Below, piece by piece: positions 38,704-45,866 of a DNA stretch of 45,983 nucleotides (within the stretch, counting starts at the first letter, position 1; each line of letters starts with the position of its first letter). Where the stretch lies: positions 1-45,983 of the forward strand of contig JAYUSD010000126.1 of NCBI GenBank assembly GCA_043755865.1, written 5' to 3'. Both the position numbers and the translations under genes were made by a program. The DNA comes from JANMDU01 sp043755865 (GTDB lineage Bacteria; Pseudomonadota; Gammaproteobacteria; Burkholderiales; Burkholderiaceae_C). The notes beneath the pieces are model-generated. The model did not search any database. It had not been told where the DNA came from and saw only the letters and a list, made by a program, of their open reading frames with translations.

Positions 38704-40086
38704 TTAGTGAGCCGAAGCCTGCACTTTTGCATTTGGCTTGGCCGTCCTAAGTAGCGCCATCATCTCTGCTTCAATGCGGTGCAGCGCAGCTTCGGTGTGC
38801 CCTTCAAAGCGCAGCACCAGCACGGGAGTCGTGTTTGATGCGCGGATCAGGCCGAAGCCGTCTGGCCAATCAACACGCAGGCCGTCGATGGTGTTGACAA
38901 TTGCAGGCGCTGCAAACTTTGCGTGTGATTGCAACTTGGCGACGACCGCATGTGGCTCGCCTTCTTCGCAAGGCACATTGAGCTCAGGTGTAGAAAAGCT
39001 GGTGGGCAGATCGTTGAGTACCTTGTTGGCATCGGGTGATGCGCTCAAAATTTCTAGCAAGCGGCAGCCCGCATAGGTGCCATCGTCAAAGCCATACCAA
39101 CGCTCCTTAAAGAAGATATGCCCGCTCATCTCGCCGCCCAAGGGTGAGCCGTTTTGCTTCATGCGGGCTTTAATCAGCGAGTGGCCGGTTTTGTACATCT
39201 CGGGCACGCCGCCTGCGGCAATAATCTCTGGCGCTAAGCGCTGCGAGCATTTCACGTCAAACATGATCGTGCCGCCGGGCACGCGCGAGAGCACGTCGCG
39301 AGCAAAAAGCATCATCTGGCGATCCGGGTAGATCACTTGGCCGTCTTTGGTGACCACGCCCAGCCTATCGCCATCGCCATCAAATGCGAAGCCCAGCTCG
39401 GCATCGGTTTCTTTCAAAGTGCGAATCAAATCTTGCAGATTCTCTGGCTTGCTCGGATCTGGGTGGTGATTGGGAAAATTGCCATCTACCTCGCTGTAAA
39501 GCTCAATCACTTCGCAGCCGATTTTGCGGAAGATCTCTGGCGCTGTTGCGCCCGCAATGCCGTTGCCGCTGTCCACCACGATTTTCATGGGGCGTTTAAG
39601 ATGAATGTCGGATGCGATGCGGTCTTGGTACGGCGCTTGCACATTCACATTGCGCACTGAGCCACCGGCCTGCAATGTCCAGCTCTCGCTCTCCATCATC
39701 ACGCGCAACGCTTGAATCTCGTCGCCGTAAATCGCGCGGCCGCCGAGTACCATTTTGAAGCCGTTGTAATCTTTCGGATTGTGGCTGCCGGTCACCTGAA
39801 TGCCGCTCTCACATAGCGTGTTGGCCGCGAAGTAGAGCAGGGGCGTGGTCACCATGCCGACGTCGATCACCTGCACGCCGGCTTCTTGCAACCCGCGCAC
39901 CAGCGCCGCTGCCATTGCTGGCCCGCTGAGTCGGCCATCTTTTCCCACGGCCACAGCGCGTTGCCCTTCGCGCAGCGCCAGTGTGCCGAAAGCGCGGCCT
40001 AAGCCAACTGCAAATTCTTCATTCAAAGCAGCGGGCACGATGCCGCGAATGTCGTAGGCTTTAAAAGCTGAGGCTGTGACTTGCAT
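38704..40086 (-). CDS. Phosphomannomutase/phosphoglucomutase
   Basis: 460 residues, alpha-D-phosphohexomutase family (AlgC/ManB/CpsG type). Phosphoserine loop VTGSHNPKDYNGFKM (~97-111), metal loop FAFDGDGDRLGVV (~236-248), sugar loop GGEMSGHIFFKER (~316-328) and phosphate-binding tail RASNTTPVLVLRFEGHT (~421-437). Interconverts mannose or glucose 1- and 6-phosphates in the cytosol, feeding LPS and exopolysaccharide precursors. GGAG is 8 bases before the ATG. Likely first gene of a unit with waaA. Confidence 0.94.
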   Translation of the reverse strand: MQVTASAFKAYDIRGIVPAALNEEFAVGLGRAFGTLALREGQRAVAVGKDGRLSGPAMAAALVRGLQEAGVQVIDVGMVTTPLLYFAANTLCESGIQVTGSHNPKDYNGFKMVLGGRAIYGDEIQALRVMMESESWTLQAGGSVRNVNVQAPYQDRIASDIHLKRPMKIVVDSGNGIAGATAPEIFRKIGCEVIELYSEVDGNFPNHHPDPSKPENLQDLIRTLKETDAELGFAFDGDGDRLGVVTKDGQVIYPDRQMMLFARDVLSRVPGGTIMFDVKCSQRLAPEIIAAGGVPEMYKTGHSLIKARMKQNGSPLGGEMSGHIFFKERWYGFDDGTYAGCRLLEILSASPDANKVLNDLPTSFSTPELNVPCEEGEPHAVVAKLQSHAKFAAPAIVNTIDGLRVDWPDGFGLIRASNTTPVLVLRFEGHTEAALHRIEAEMMALLRTAKPNAKVQASAH

Positions 40087-40112
40087 GTGATGTTCTCCGT
40101 TAGCGAATACGG

Positions 40113-41027
40113 CTATTGTCCACGCGCTAAGCGCATCTCGTTACCGCCTTGTTCCGCACCACTTCCGGGCACCGCATTATGAATGCGATCGGTGACTCGC
40201 GCCAATGCAACAGCCAATTGTTCAGGCACATCCTCACCCAGTCCCAAATGAATACCCTGCGTCAGCGTGATGTGTGCCGCCTCAAAGCCGCCCGCGCCTG
40301 CGCAAAGGATCGTGCGCGTAGGGGCGCTCTCGTGCGCGAGCACGAGCATCGCGGGCACGACGGCCTCCGGCTTGAACGCATCGCGCACGTCTTCTGGAAA
40401 CAAAGCCTCCGTCATCCGCGTGGTGGCCGTGGGCGCAAGCGCGTTCACATGAATGCCATGCTTTGCGCCTTCAATAGCGAGCGTCTGCATCAAACCCACT
40501 TGCGCCAGCTTTGCCGCGCCGTAATTCGCCTGGCCGAAATTGCCGTAGAGCCCCGTGCTCGAAGTCGTCATCACAATGCGGCCATATTTTTGCGCCATCA
40601 TCTGCGCCCACACCGCCTTGCAGCAATGCGCCGCGCCCATCAAATGCACATCCACCACAAACCGGAAATCATCCATCTCCATCTTCGCAAACGATTTATC
40701 ACGCAACACACCTGCGTTGTTCACCAAAATATCTACGCGGCCCCAAGATGCAATAGCCTGCGCCACCATCGCCTGCACAGCCACAAAATCCGTGACTGAC
40801 GCGCCATTCGCTAATGCCTGCCCGCCCTTTGCTGTGATCTCATCGACCACCTTCTGTGCAGCCGCAGGAGATCCTCCCGTGCCATCCAACATCCCGCCCA
40901 AATCATTGACCACTACCTTCGCCCCACGAGAAGCCAGCGCCAACGCATGTAATCGCCCAAGGCCACCGCCCGCGCCAGTAACGATGGCTACGCGGCCGGT
41001 GAAATGTAGTCTATTCGTCTGCGACAT
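40113..41027 (-). CDS. SDR-family oxidoreductase, MFE-2 (3R)-hydroxyacyl-CoA dehydrogenase-like
   Basis: 304 residues. TGAGGGLGRLHALALASRGA (~18-37) is the TGxxxGxG nucleotide site; NNAGVLRDKSFAKM (~104-117), the catalytic Ser in MTTSSTGLYGNFGQ and YGAAK (~168, Tyr/Lys) are in place. The VVNDLGGMLDGTGGSPAAA loop and the C-terminal extension after residue 240 are typical of bacterial relatives of the peroxisomal multifunctional enzyme type 2 dehydrogenase domain. Acyl-CoA or similar substrate is plausible but unproven. It lies just behind manB in opposite functional context, 26 bp upstream; own promoter expected. Confidence 0.9.
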   Translation of the reverse strand: MSQTNRLHFTGRVAIVTGAGGGLGRLHALALASRGAKVVVNDLGGMLDGTGGSPAAAQKVVDEITAKGGQALANGASVTDFVAVQAMVAQAIASWGRVDILVNNAGVLRDKSFAKMEMDDFRFVVDVHLMGAAHCCKAVWAQMMAQKYGRIVMTTSSTGLYGNFGQANYGAAKLAQVGLMQTLAIEGAKHGIHVNALAPTATTRMTEALFPEDVRDAFKPEAVVPAMLVLAHESAPTRTILCAGAGGFEAAHITLTQGIHLGLGEDVPEQLAVALARVTDRIHNAVPGSGAEQGGNEMRLARGQ

Positions 41028-41095
41028 GAAAGTACTTTCTTGGAGGATCGGTTGGAATTGAGGGGCTTAACGCCCGATGCTCTTCATGATTTTAT

Positions 41096-41159
41096 TGCTA
41101 CGTTTTCAATAGCATACGACGCAGATTCTATGCCGGCGAGTGCTTGATTTGGGTTTACT
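41096..41159 (+). repeat. Dispersed repeat family B, copy 11
   Basis: TGCTACGTTTTCAATAGCAT, CGCAGATTCTATGCCGGC (41120-41137), tail TGATTTGGGTTTACTT. Its tail provides a TTTACT sequence that may serve as -35 for the adjacent toxin-antitoxin operon. Confidence 0.87.
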
Positions 41160-41180
41160 TAATGTGAAATAAATGGTTGT

Positions 41181-41203
41181 ATTACAATTGCAATGCAAGC
41201 ATT
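41181..41203 (+). promoter_or_regulatory. Candidate autoregulatory operators of the ParD/ParE-like operon
   Basis: Two abutting palindromes: ATT-A-CAATTG-C-AAT (41181-41194) and perfect AATGC-AA-GCATT (41192-41203), 12-34 bp before the antitoxin ATG, overlapping a likely -10 (TGTATT). Ribbon-helix-helix antitoxins bind such short inverted repeats. Confidence 0.5.
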
Positions 41204-41214
41204 AGGAGTTCATC

Positions 41215-41514
41215 ATGAGCGCTGCTACATTCCCCGTTGTCCGCACCACAGCCGAAGACCGCGCATTCGTCGAATCCGCGCTGCGCCCTAATGAAACGCT
41301 CTCTAGCTTCATTCAAGAGAGCATCATGGAGCGAGCAAAAGCGCGCAAAGAAGATGAAGCGTTTTACGCCCGAGCCATTGCTGCCTCCAAGCGCATTGAT
41401 GCAGGCGGCAAGACGTATTCGCATGAGGAAGTGATGGATATGCTGCGCGACATGACGGAGAAGAAAAAGCGTGAGCTGGCGCTCAAAAAAGCTGCTGAAT
41501 TGAAAGCGGCGTAA
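41215..41514 (+). CDS. ParD/CopG-like antitoxin
   Basis: 99 residues; AGGAG 7 bases before ATG. The N-terminal ~45 residues have a ribbon-helix-helix-type strand (FPVVRTTAEDRAFVESAL) and SSFIQESIMERAKAR helix; the C-terminal half is highly charged and helical (SHEEVMDMLRDMTEKKKREL), suited to wrap a toxin. It shares one base with the next gene (TAATG). Antitoxin role is inferred from the RelE/ParE partner and operators. Confidence 0.82.
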   Translation: MSAATFPVVRTTAEDRAFVESALRPNETLSSFIQESIMERAKARKEDEAFYARAIAASKRIDAGGKTYSHEEVMDMLRDMTEKKKRELALKKAAELKAA

Positions 41515-41819
41515 TGCGGCGTTATCGAATTGAATATGACCCCGCAGCGATTGAAGATCTGAAGCACCTCCATGTTTTCATGCTAGACGCGGCTCCTGAA
41601 TATGCCGATGCCGCTTTAGAGCGGATTGATCAAAGTATCAAGAAACTTGAAATCATCCCGCACAGCTGCCGCAAAGCGAGCTTCATAGAAGGTGTTCAAT
41701 TGCGTGAGCTGATCATTGATCAAGGCAGCTCAGGCTACATCGCTTTGTTTGAAATCCGCCCTGATGGCGTTGTATCAGTTTTGGCGATCAAGCATCAGCG
41801 CGAAAGTGACTACCATTAA
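41514..41819 (+). CDS. RelE/ParE-family toxin
   Basis: 101 residues with the RelE/ParE fold pattern: YRIEYDPAAIEDLKHLHVFM (~4-23), LERIDQSIKKLEIIPHSCRK (~35-54), VQLRELIIDQGSSGYIALFE (split at ~63-82) and C-terminal VVSVLAIKHQRESDYH. The IKHQRExDY ending is typical of ParE-like members that act on gyrase, while RelE-type ribonucleases usually carry extra basic catalytic residues; the target is therefore uncertain. Translationally coupled to the antitoxin gene. Confidence 0.88.
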   Translation: MRRYRIEYDPAAIEDLKHLHVFMLDAAPEYADAALERIDQSIKKLEIIPHSCRKASFIEGVQLRELIIDQGSSGYIALFEIRPDGVVSVLAIKHQRESDYH

Positions 41820-41843
41820 TGGCGCAGAACCAGCCCCAACACC

Positions 41844-42401
41844 ATGTCAGCCAAGGTCAATTTTTCAACCGATAAACGCATCTTGAGGATTCAAGATGAA
41901 TTAGGCGTGGGCACTATCTTGCTGAGCCTAGGCTATATTTTCGCTCTTGCACTTTTGACGGTTGGGATTATGCAGATGTTTGAGGCCAATAGTTGGTGGC
42001 AGCACATACTAGGCTTAGTCGGTTCAGCCGGGGTCTCCTATTGGTTGATGTCAACATTACTGTATCGCCATAAAGTGTGGATCAACTCGGTTAATCGTAC
42101 CGTTCGAGTTCAACGTCGAACGGGGTGGCTTGAGGTGCGTACCCAAGAATTTGCTGGCTCACTTTTCTGGGGGGTTAGAACGCGAGAAATTCCGGTTAGC
42201 GAGGATGTCGAATTTGAAGTTGAATTGGTGAACAAAGGCTCAACACAGGTCTTAAAGCTTGCTAGGTTTAACGGAAAGCGCATGGAAAAATCATTTTTTC
42301 AATTGCCCGTATCTCCAGGAGAGCCTGATGAGGCAGTGATGCTGCGCCATAGCGTGTCGCTGCATTTAAGAGTCAAAGATCTGGGTGCGGCGGAAGCTTA
42401 G
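41844..42401 (+). CDS. Hypothetical membrane protein, two TM segments
   Basis: 185 residues. Two hydrophobic segments, GTILLSLGYIFALALLTVGI (~23-42) and HILGLVGSAGVSYWLMSTLLY (~54-74), are followed by a soluble beta-rich domain (KVWINSVNRTVRVQRR, EFEVELVNKGSTQVLKLARF). This is the layout of many PH-like (bPH) membrane proteins, but I do not recognise a family. Base composition looks more AT-rich than its neighbours and codon choice is freer, which could mean acquired DNA. It sits 24 bp after the toxin gene; a link to the toxin-antitoxin pair is not shown. Confidence 0.65.
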   Translation: MSAKVNFSTDKRILRIQDELGVGTILLSLGYIFALALLTVGIMQMFEANSWWQHILGLVGSAGVSYWLMSTLLYRHKVWINSVNRTVRVQRRTGWLEVRTQEFAGSLFWGVRTREIPVSEDVEFEVELVNKGSTQVLKLARFNGKRMEKSFFQLPVSPGEPDEAVMLRHSVSLHLRVKDLGAAEA

Positions 42402-42447
42402 GTTTGACTGGTTTGTAAAGCTCATAGCTGTAGGTTCCATAGATAGC

Positions 42448-43032
42448 TCAAGCCTTAGGCAACGTCACCCCCTGCTGGCCTTGATATTTGCCGCCACGGT
42501 CTTTGTAGCTCACTTCACACACGTCGTCTTTGTCGCTTTCGAAGAAGAGCACTTGGGCGCAGCCCTCGCCGGCGTAGATTTTTGCGGGCAGGGGCGTGGT
42601 GTTGCTGAACTCTAACGTCACGTAGCCCTCCCATTCGGGCTCAAACGGGGTGACGTTGACGATGATGCCGCATCTTGCATACGTGCTTTTGCCTAGGCAA
42701 ATGGTGAGCACGTTGCGGGGGATGCGGAAATATTCCATGGTGCGCGCGAGCGCGAAGCTGTTGGGCGGGATGATGCAGCTGTCGCCATGAAAATCAACGA
42801 AGCTTTTTTCGTCGAAGTTTTTTGGGTCAACGACCGTGCTATGGATGTTGGTGAAGACTTTGAACTCGGGGGCGCAGCGGATGTCGTAGCCGTAGCTGGA
42901 TGTGCCATAGCTGATGAGTTTTTTGGTTTGGCCGTTTTCTTCGCGGCTTCTAACTTGGCCGGGCTCGAAGGGGGAGATCATGCCGTGCTCTAGCGCCATG
43001 CGGCGGATCCATTTGTCTGATTTGATGCTCAT
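42448..43032 (-). CDS. dcd: dCTP deaminase
   Basis: 194 residues. Deaminates dCTP to dUTP for dTTP supply, trimeric cytosolic enzyme. Motifs: SSYGYDIRCAPEFKVF (~45-60), LARTMEYFRIPRNVLTICLG (~95-114), KSTYARCGIIVNVTPFEP (~115-132), EGYVTLEFSNTTPLPAKIYA with the catalytic Glu, and C-terminal YKDRGGKYQGQQGVTLPK (~176-193). The C-terminal lid KYQGQQGVT is characteristic of the mono-functional dCTP deaminase, not dUTPase. No tight neighbours. Confidence 0.97.
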   Translation of the reverse strand: MSIKSDKWIRRMALEHGMISPFEPGQVRSREENGQTKKLISYGTSSYGYDIRCAPEFKVFTNIHSTVVDPKNFDEKSFVDFHGDSCIIPPNSFALARTMEYFRIPRNVLTICLGKSTYARCGIIVNVTPFEPEWEGYVTLEFSNTTPLPAKIYAGEGCAQVLFFESDKDDVCEVSYKDRGGKYQGQQGVTLPKA

Positions 43033-43062
43033 GTCTTGATTCTAAATGGATGCAGGGGCTGG

Positions 43063-43119
43063 GCTTCGATACGCACCGCGCATTCTGTCTTGAGGTATTG
43101 AAAGGTCAGCCCGAACGGG
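43063..43119. repeat. Family C palindromic repeat, degraded copy 3
   Basis: Contains CTTCGATACGCAC and TTGAGGTATTGAAAGG followed by CAGCCCGAACGGG. The words TGAGGTATTG and CGAACGG recur in copies 1 and 2 but the arms no longer pair well. Confidence 0.5.
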
Positions 43120-43145
43120 GGTGAGGTGACAGCTGGGGCGGGGCG

Positions 43146-43337
43146 TTAAATCACATAACTGATCAATGAAAACAACAAGCTCAGCACGAGGGTCGAGCCC
43201 AAAGGGATGTTGATATCGCGGCCGCGCAGGCGGAAATTAAAATCGCCGGGGAGTTTGCCGAAGCCGAAGCGGCGCAGGAAAGGGGCGAGCCAGCTGAGCA
43301 GAAACAGGGCGAGGACGGTGATGACAAGCCAGCGCAT
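43146..43337 (-). CDS. DUF2905 family small membrane protein
   Basis: 63 residues: two membrane segments (LVITVLALFLLSWLAPFL, ~4-21, and STLVLSLLFSLISYVI, ~48-63) joined by RRFGFGKLPGDFNFRLRGRD, whose GKLPGD box and basic residues define DUF2905. Function unknown; small inner-membrane protein. Repeat B copy 12 starts 10 bp upstream of its ATG. Confidence 0.88.
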   Translation of the reverse strand: MRWLVITVLALFLLSWLAPFLRRFGFGKLPGDFNFRLRGRDINIPLGSTLVLSLLFSLISYVI

Positions 43338-43347
43338 GGTTGATCTA

Positions 43348-43415
43348 GTAGCTATTAAAATAATAGCAAACTATGTATGTTTTATGCCGGCCAATGGCTG
43401 ATTTGGCTTAAAAAA
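43348..43415 (+). repeat. Dispersed repeat family B, copy 12
   Basis: GTAGCTATTAAAATAATAGC, then TGTTTTATGCCGGCCAATGG and tail TGATTTGGCTTAAAAAA. The middle is diverged (AAACTATGTATG). Located in the promoter region of the DUF2905 gene. Confidence 0.87.
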
Positions 43416-43474
43416 TGGCATCAAAAGCTGTACAAATGCAATATTGCGAAAAGGTGAGGCGTGCATAACAAAAA

Positions 43475-44677
43475 TCAAAGGGTGTGGCTGCGGTCGCCGT
43501 GCGCGAAGCCCATCAGTTCTAAGTCTAAACCTTTGTTTAAATTTTTCCCCAAAGCGAGCACCTTAAAAAGCTCACCCATTTCATGCTCGTTGATCAGTTT
43601 TGCCACTGCGCTTCGCGGCATATCTGGCAGCTGCTCTGCTTTTGAGAGCAGGCCACAGTTCAGCAAAAAGCGGCCCTGAGTGGCGTAGCCCACTACATCG
43701 AGGCCGGCATCTTGCGCGGTGAGGGCGAGTGAAGTGAAATTCACATGGGCGGTGATGTCTTTTAAGCCCACTTCGCTTAAGGGATCGGTGCCACTTTTGT
43801 GATTTTGATGGGTCATCACCGTTCCCATGTGGCGCTGGGGGTGGTAGTACTCGGCCTCGGGGAAGCCGTAGTCGATGAAAAAAGCAGCGCCGATGTGCAA
43901 ATGCTCGGAGAGCGAGCGCACGAAGGCGTCTTGCTGGGGATGAATCTCGGTGAGGTAATCGTGCAAGCCTGAAATCTTAAGCGGCGGGCGCAGCGCGGTG
44001 GGACGATCTTGCCAGATGAATTTAGCGCCCGGCATGCTGTTGCTTTGCAGACCGTTACCTGGGGTGTTGGCTGCAAGCGATGTGCCGCGCAAATCGTGGG
44101 AGAGCGCTATACCGCGCTCGTGCCATTGCCCATTGACCCGCGCCAGCAACTTCACTGGCATCGCATCGAGTACTTCATTGCCGATCACCACGCCTCGCAT
44201 CTGAGAGGGCCATGCATCCAACCATTGCACCTGATCTCCCAAATGCCTCAAACGCTCTTGCTGCCGCACCCGCAGCTCAGAGGAGATTTCTATGATGAAA
44301 TACTGCACAAGAGGGCATGAAATAACGCCAAGATGCTCACATATTTGTAGCGCTAATGCGCCGCTGCCAGCTCCGAATTCATAGATGTTTTTCGTATCGG
44401 TGGCTCGCAGCACCTGCGCCGCCTGATCGCCTAGGCATTGACCGAAGAGCGGCGAGAGCTCAGGCGCGGTGATGAAATCACTGCCTGCGCTGCTACCAAA
44501 CTTGGGCAAACCATTGGTGTAGTAGCCAAGCTCAGGCGCATACAGCGCAGACTGCATGAATTCGTCAAATGGCAGCCAGTCGCCGCTTTTTTTGATTCGC
44601 TCTGCGATGTGTGCGTTGAGCGCCTCAGATACACTGGAAGAAGTTGTATTCACCCTCCGATTGTCCAATATCTTCAT
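43475..44677 (-). CDS. SAM-dependent methyltransferase, MidA/NDUFAF7 family
   Basis: 400 residues. Homologues methylate an arginine of complex I (NDUFS2) in mitochondria; bacterial roles are not proven. Motifs: DWLPFDEFMQSALYAPELGYY (split ~33-53), SDFITAPELSPLFGQCLGDQ (~66-85), the SAM loop IYEFGAGSGALALQICEHLG (~97-116), GVVIGNEVLDAMPVKLL (~161-177) and FFIDYGFPEAEYYHPQR (~266-282). The ATG at 44677 is only 8 bp from the divergent ATG of the next gene; GTG at 44653 is an alternative that would match shorter homologues. Confidence 0.88.
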   Translation of the reverse strand: MKILDNRRVNTTSSSVSEALNAHIAERIKKSGDWLPFDEFMQSALYAPELGYYTNGLPKFGSSAGSDFITAPELSPLFGQCLGDQAAQVLRATDTKNIYEFGAGSGALALQICEHLGVISCPLVQYFIIEISSELRVRQQERLRHLGDQVQWLDAWPSQMRGVVIGNEVLDAMPVKLLARVNGQWHERGIALSHDLRGTSLAANTPGNGLQSNSMPGAKFIWQDRPTALRPPLKISGLHDYLTEIHPQQDAFVRSLSEHLHIGAAFFIDYGFPEAEYYHPQRHMGTVMTHQNHKSGTDPLSEVGLKDITAHVNFTSLALTAQDAGLDVVGYATQGRFLLNCGLLSKAEQLPDMPRSAVAKLINEHEMGELFKVLALGKNLNKGLDLELMGFAHGDRSHTL

Positions 44678-44685
44678 CCCTTTTC

Positions 44686-45465
44686 ATGAGCGCCTTTCCT
44701 GATTCTCGCGTTGTCCTCGTTACGGGCGCCGCCAAGCGCTTAGGCCGCGACATTGCGCTCGCGTGTGCGAAAAATGGCTGGCGCGTTGCCGTGCATTACC
44801 GAGGCTCGCAGGAAGATGCTATGAATACAGTAGCACTCTGCGCAGATTCTATGCCGGCAAACAGTGGTTTTCATCAAAAATTTCAAGCAGATTTGGCTGA
44901 TGAGTTGGCTACGCGTGATTTGGCCGCGCAAGTCATCGCAAAAATGGGGCGTCTCGATGCGGTGGTCAACAGCGCCGCGCTTTTCGAGCATGATGCGCCC
45001 GAGACTTTCAGCTACGCCGCAATGCAAAAGCATCTTGCCAGCAACACGGGCGCGGCCATTGTGCTCGCTGAGGCTTTGCATGCGCATGTGAAAGCCGCTG
45101 GCCGCATAGGAGTGGTCGTCAATATGCTCGATCAAAAGCTCTGGAATCAAAACCCAGATTTTTTGAGCTACACATTATCTAAAGCAGCATTAGAAGCCGC
45201 CGGCACGATGTTGGCTATTGGCTTGGCGCCGCAGGTGCGCGTGGTAGGCATCGCGCCCGGCTTGACGCTGACTTCTCACATGCTCGGCGATGAAAAATTC
45301 AAAGCGCTGCATGCCCTCTCGCCGCTGGGCAGAAGCTCTACGCCTGGTGATGTGTGCGCGGCAGTGCTGTTTGCGCTTACCAATTCCTCTATCACTGGCA
45401 CAACGCTGCTGGTCGATGGCGGCCAACACTTGATGAAATTTGAACGCGATTTTTCGCTGATGTGA
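44686..45465 (+). CDS. SDR-family oxidoreductase, FolM/pteridine-reductase-like
   Basis: 259 residues from ATG 44686 (MSAFPDSRVV). VTGAAKRLGRDIALACAKNG (~11-30) with the TGAAKRLG variant typical of pteridine reductases and FolM; VNSAALFEHD replaces the usual NNAG loop; the catalytic region is VNMLDQKLWNQNPDFLSYTLSK (~140-161, Tyr/Lys in YTLSK). Product could reduce dihydromonapterin or dihydrobiopterin-like substrates. The overlap with folB (GTGA) supports a pterin role, though the 4-base overlap depends on the folB start. Residues MNTVALCADSMPANSG (~46-61) come from repeat B copy 13. Confidence 0.85.
   Translation: MSAFPDSRVVLVTGAAKRLGRDIALACAKNGWRVAVHYRGSQEDAMNTVALCADSMPANSGFHQKFQADLADELATRDLAAQVIAKMGRLDAVVNSAALFEHDAPETFSYAAMQKHLASNTGAAIVLAEALHAHVKAAGRIGVVVNMLDQKLWNQNPDFLSYTLSKAALEAAGTMLAIGLAPQVRVVGIAPGLTLTSHMLGDEKFKALHALSPLGRSSTPGDVCAAVLFALTNSSITGTTLLVDGGQHLMKFERDFSLM
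44818..44880 (+). repeat. Dispersed repeat family B, copy 13 (inside a CDS)
   Basis: GCTATGAATACAGTAGCACT, CTGCGCAGATTCTATGCCGG, then CAAACAGTGGTTTTCATCAA. Close to consensus; open in the SDR frame. Confidence 0.9.
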
Positions 45466-45482
45466 ACTTGTACGAAATCACC

Positions 45483-45866
45483 ATGTCCCAGACTCAAAAC
45501 AGCCTTCGCGGCACCCAAATCCTCCAGCTGAATGGCCTGCGCTTTGATGCGAATCTTGGTATTTTGGAGAGCGAAAAAACCAAGCCCCAACCGATCCAAG
45601 TCGATGCTGAGCTTAACCTCGGCACGCAGGCTTTAACGCCTACAGGCGACGAGATCAACCACGTACTCGATTACAGAAAAGTGCGCCAAATCATCATTGA
45701 TGAATGCACCGAGCGGCACATCAATTTGCTGGAGAGCTTGATTGGCAAAGTAGCCTCCCGCCTCATGCAATTGCCCGCAGTCGTGGGCGTGCGCGTAAAA
45801 ATCGCCAAGCTTGAGATATTCAGCGATTGCGAAGTGGCGATTCAAGTGGAGACGGGGCAGTGGTGA
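45483..45866 (+). CDS. folB: Dihydroneopterin aldolase
   Basis: 127 residues from ATG 45483 (a GTG at 45462 would add seven residues and overlap the SDR stop). Folate pathway: converts dihydroneopterin to 6-hydroxymethyl-dihydropterin. Seen: LRFDANLGILESEKTKPQPIQVDAEL (split ~17-42; catalytic Glu in ILESEK), HVLDYRKVRQIIIDE (~61-75) and NLLESLIGKVASRLMQLP (~81-98) with the conserved Glu-Ser-Leu, then VRVKIAKLEIFSDCEVAIQVE. Follows the FolM-like gene directly in one unit. Confidence 0.95.
   Translation: MSQTQNSLRGTQILQLNGLRFDANLGILESEKTKPQPIQVDAELNLGTQALTPTGDEINHVLDYRKVRQIIIDECTERHINLLESLIGKVASRLMQLPAVVGVRVKIAKLEIFSDCEVAIQVETGQW

Noticed and set aside
1215..44880. Family B as DNA uptake sequence
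   Set aside because: TATGCCGGC and its density recall neisserial uptake words, but the conserved unit is ~65 bp, not ~10-12, and copies vary within the core. A mobile or homologous-recombination repeat fits better. I have not excluded the idea.
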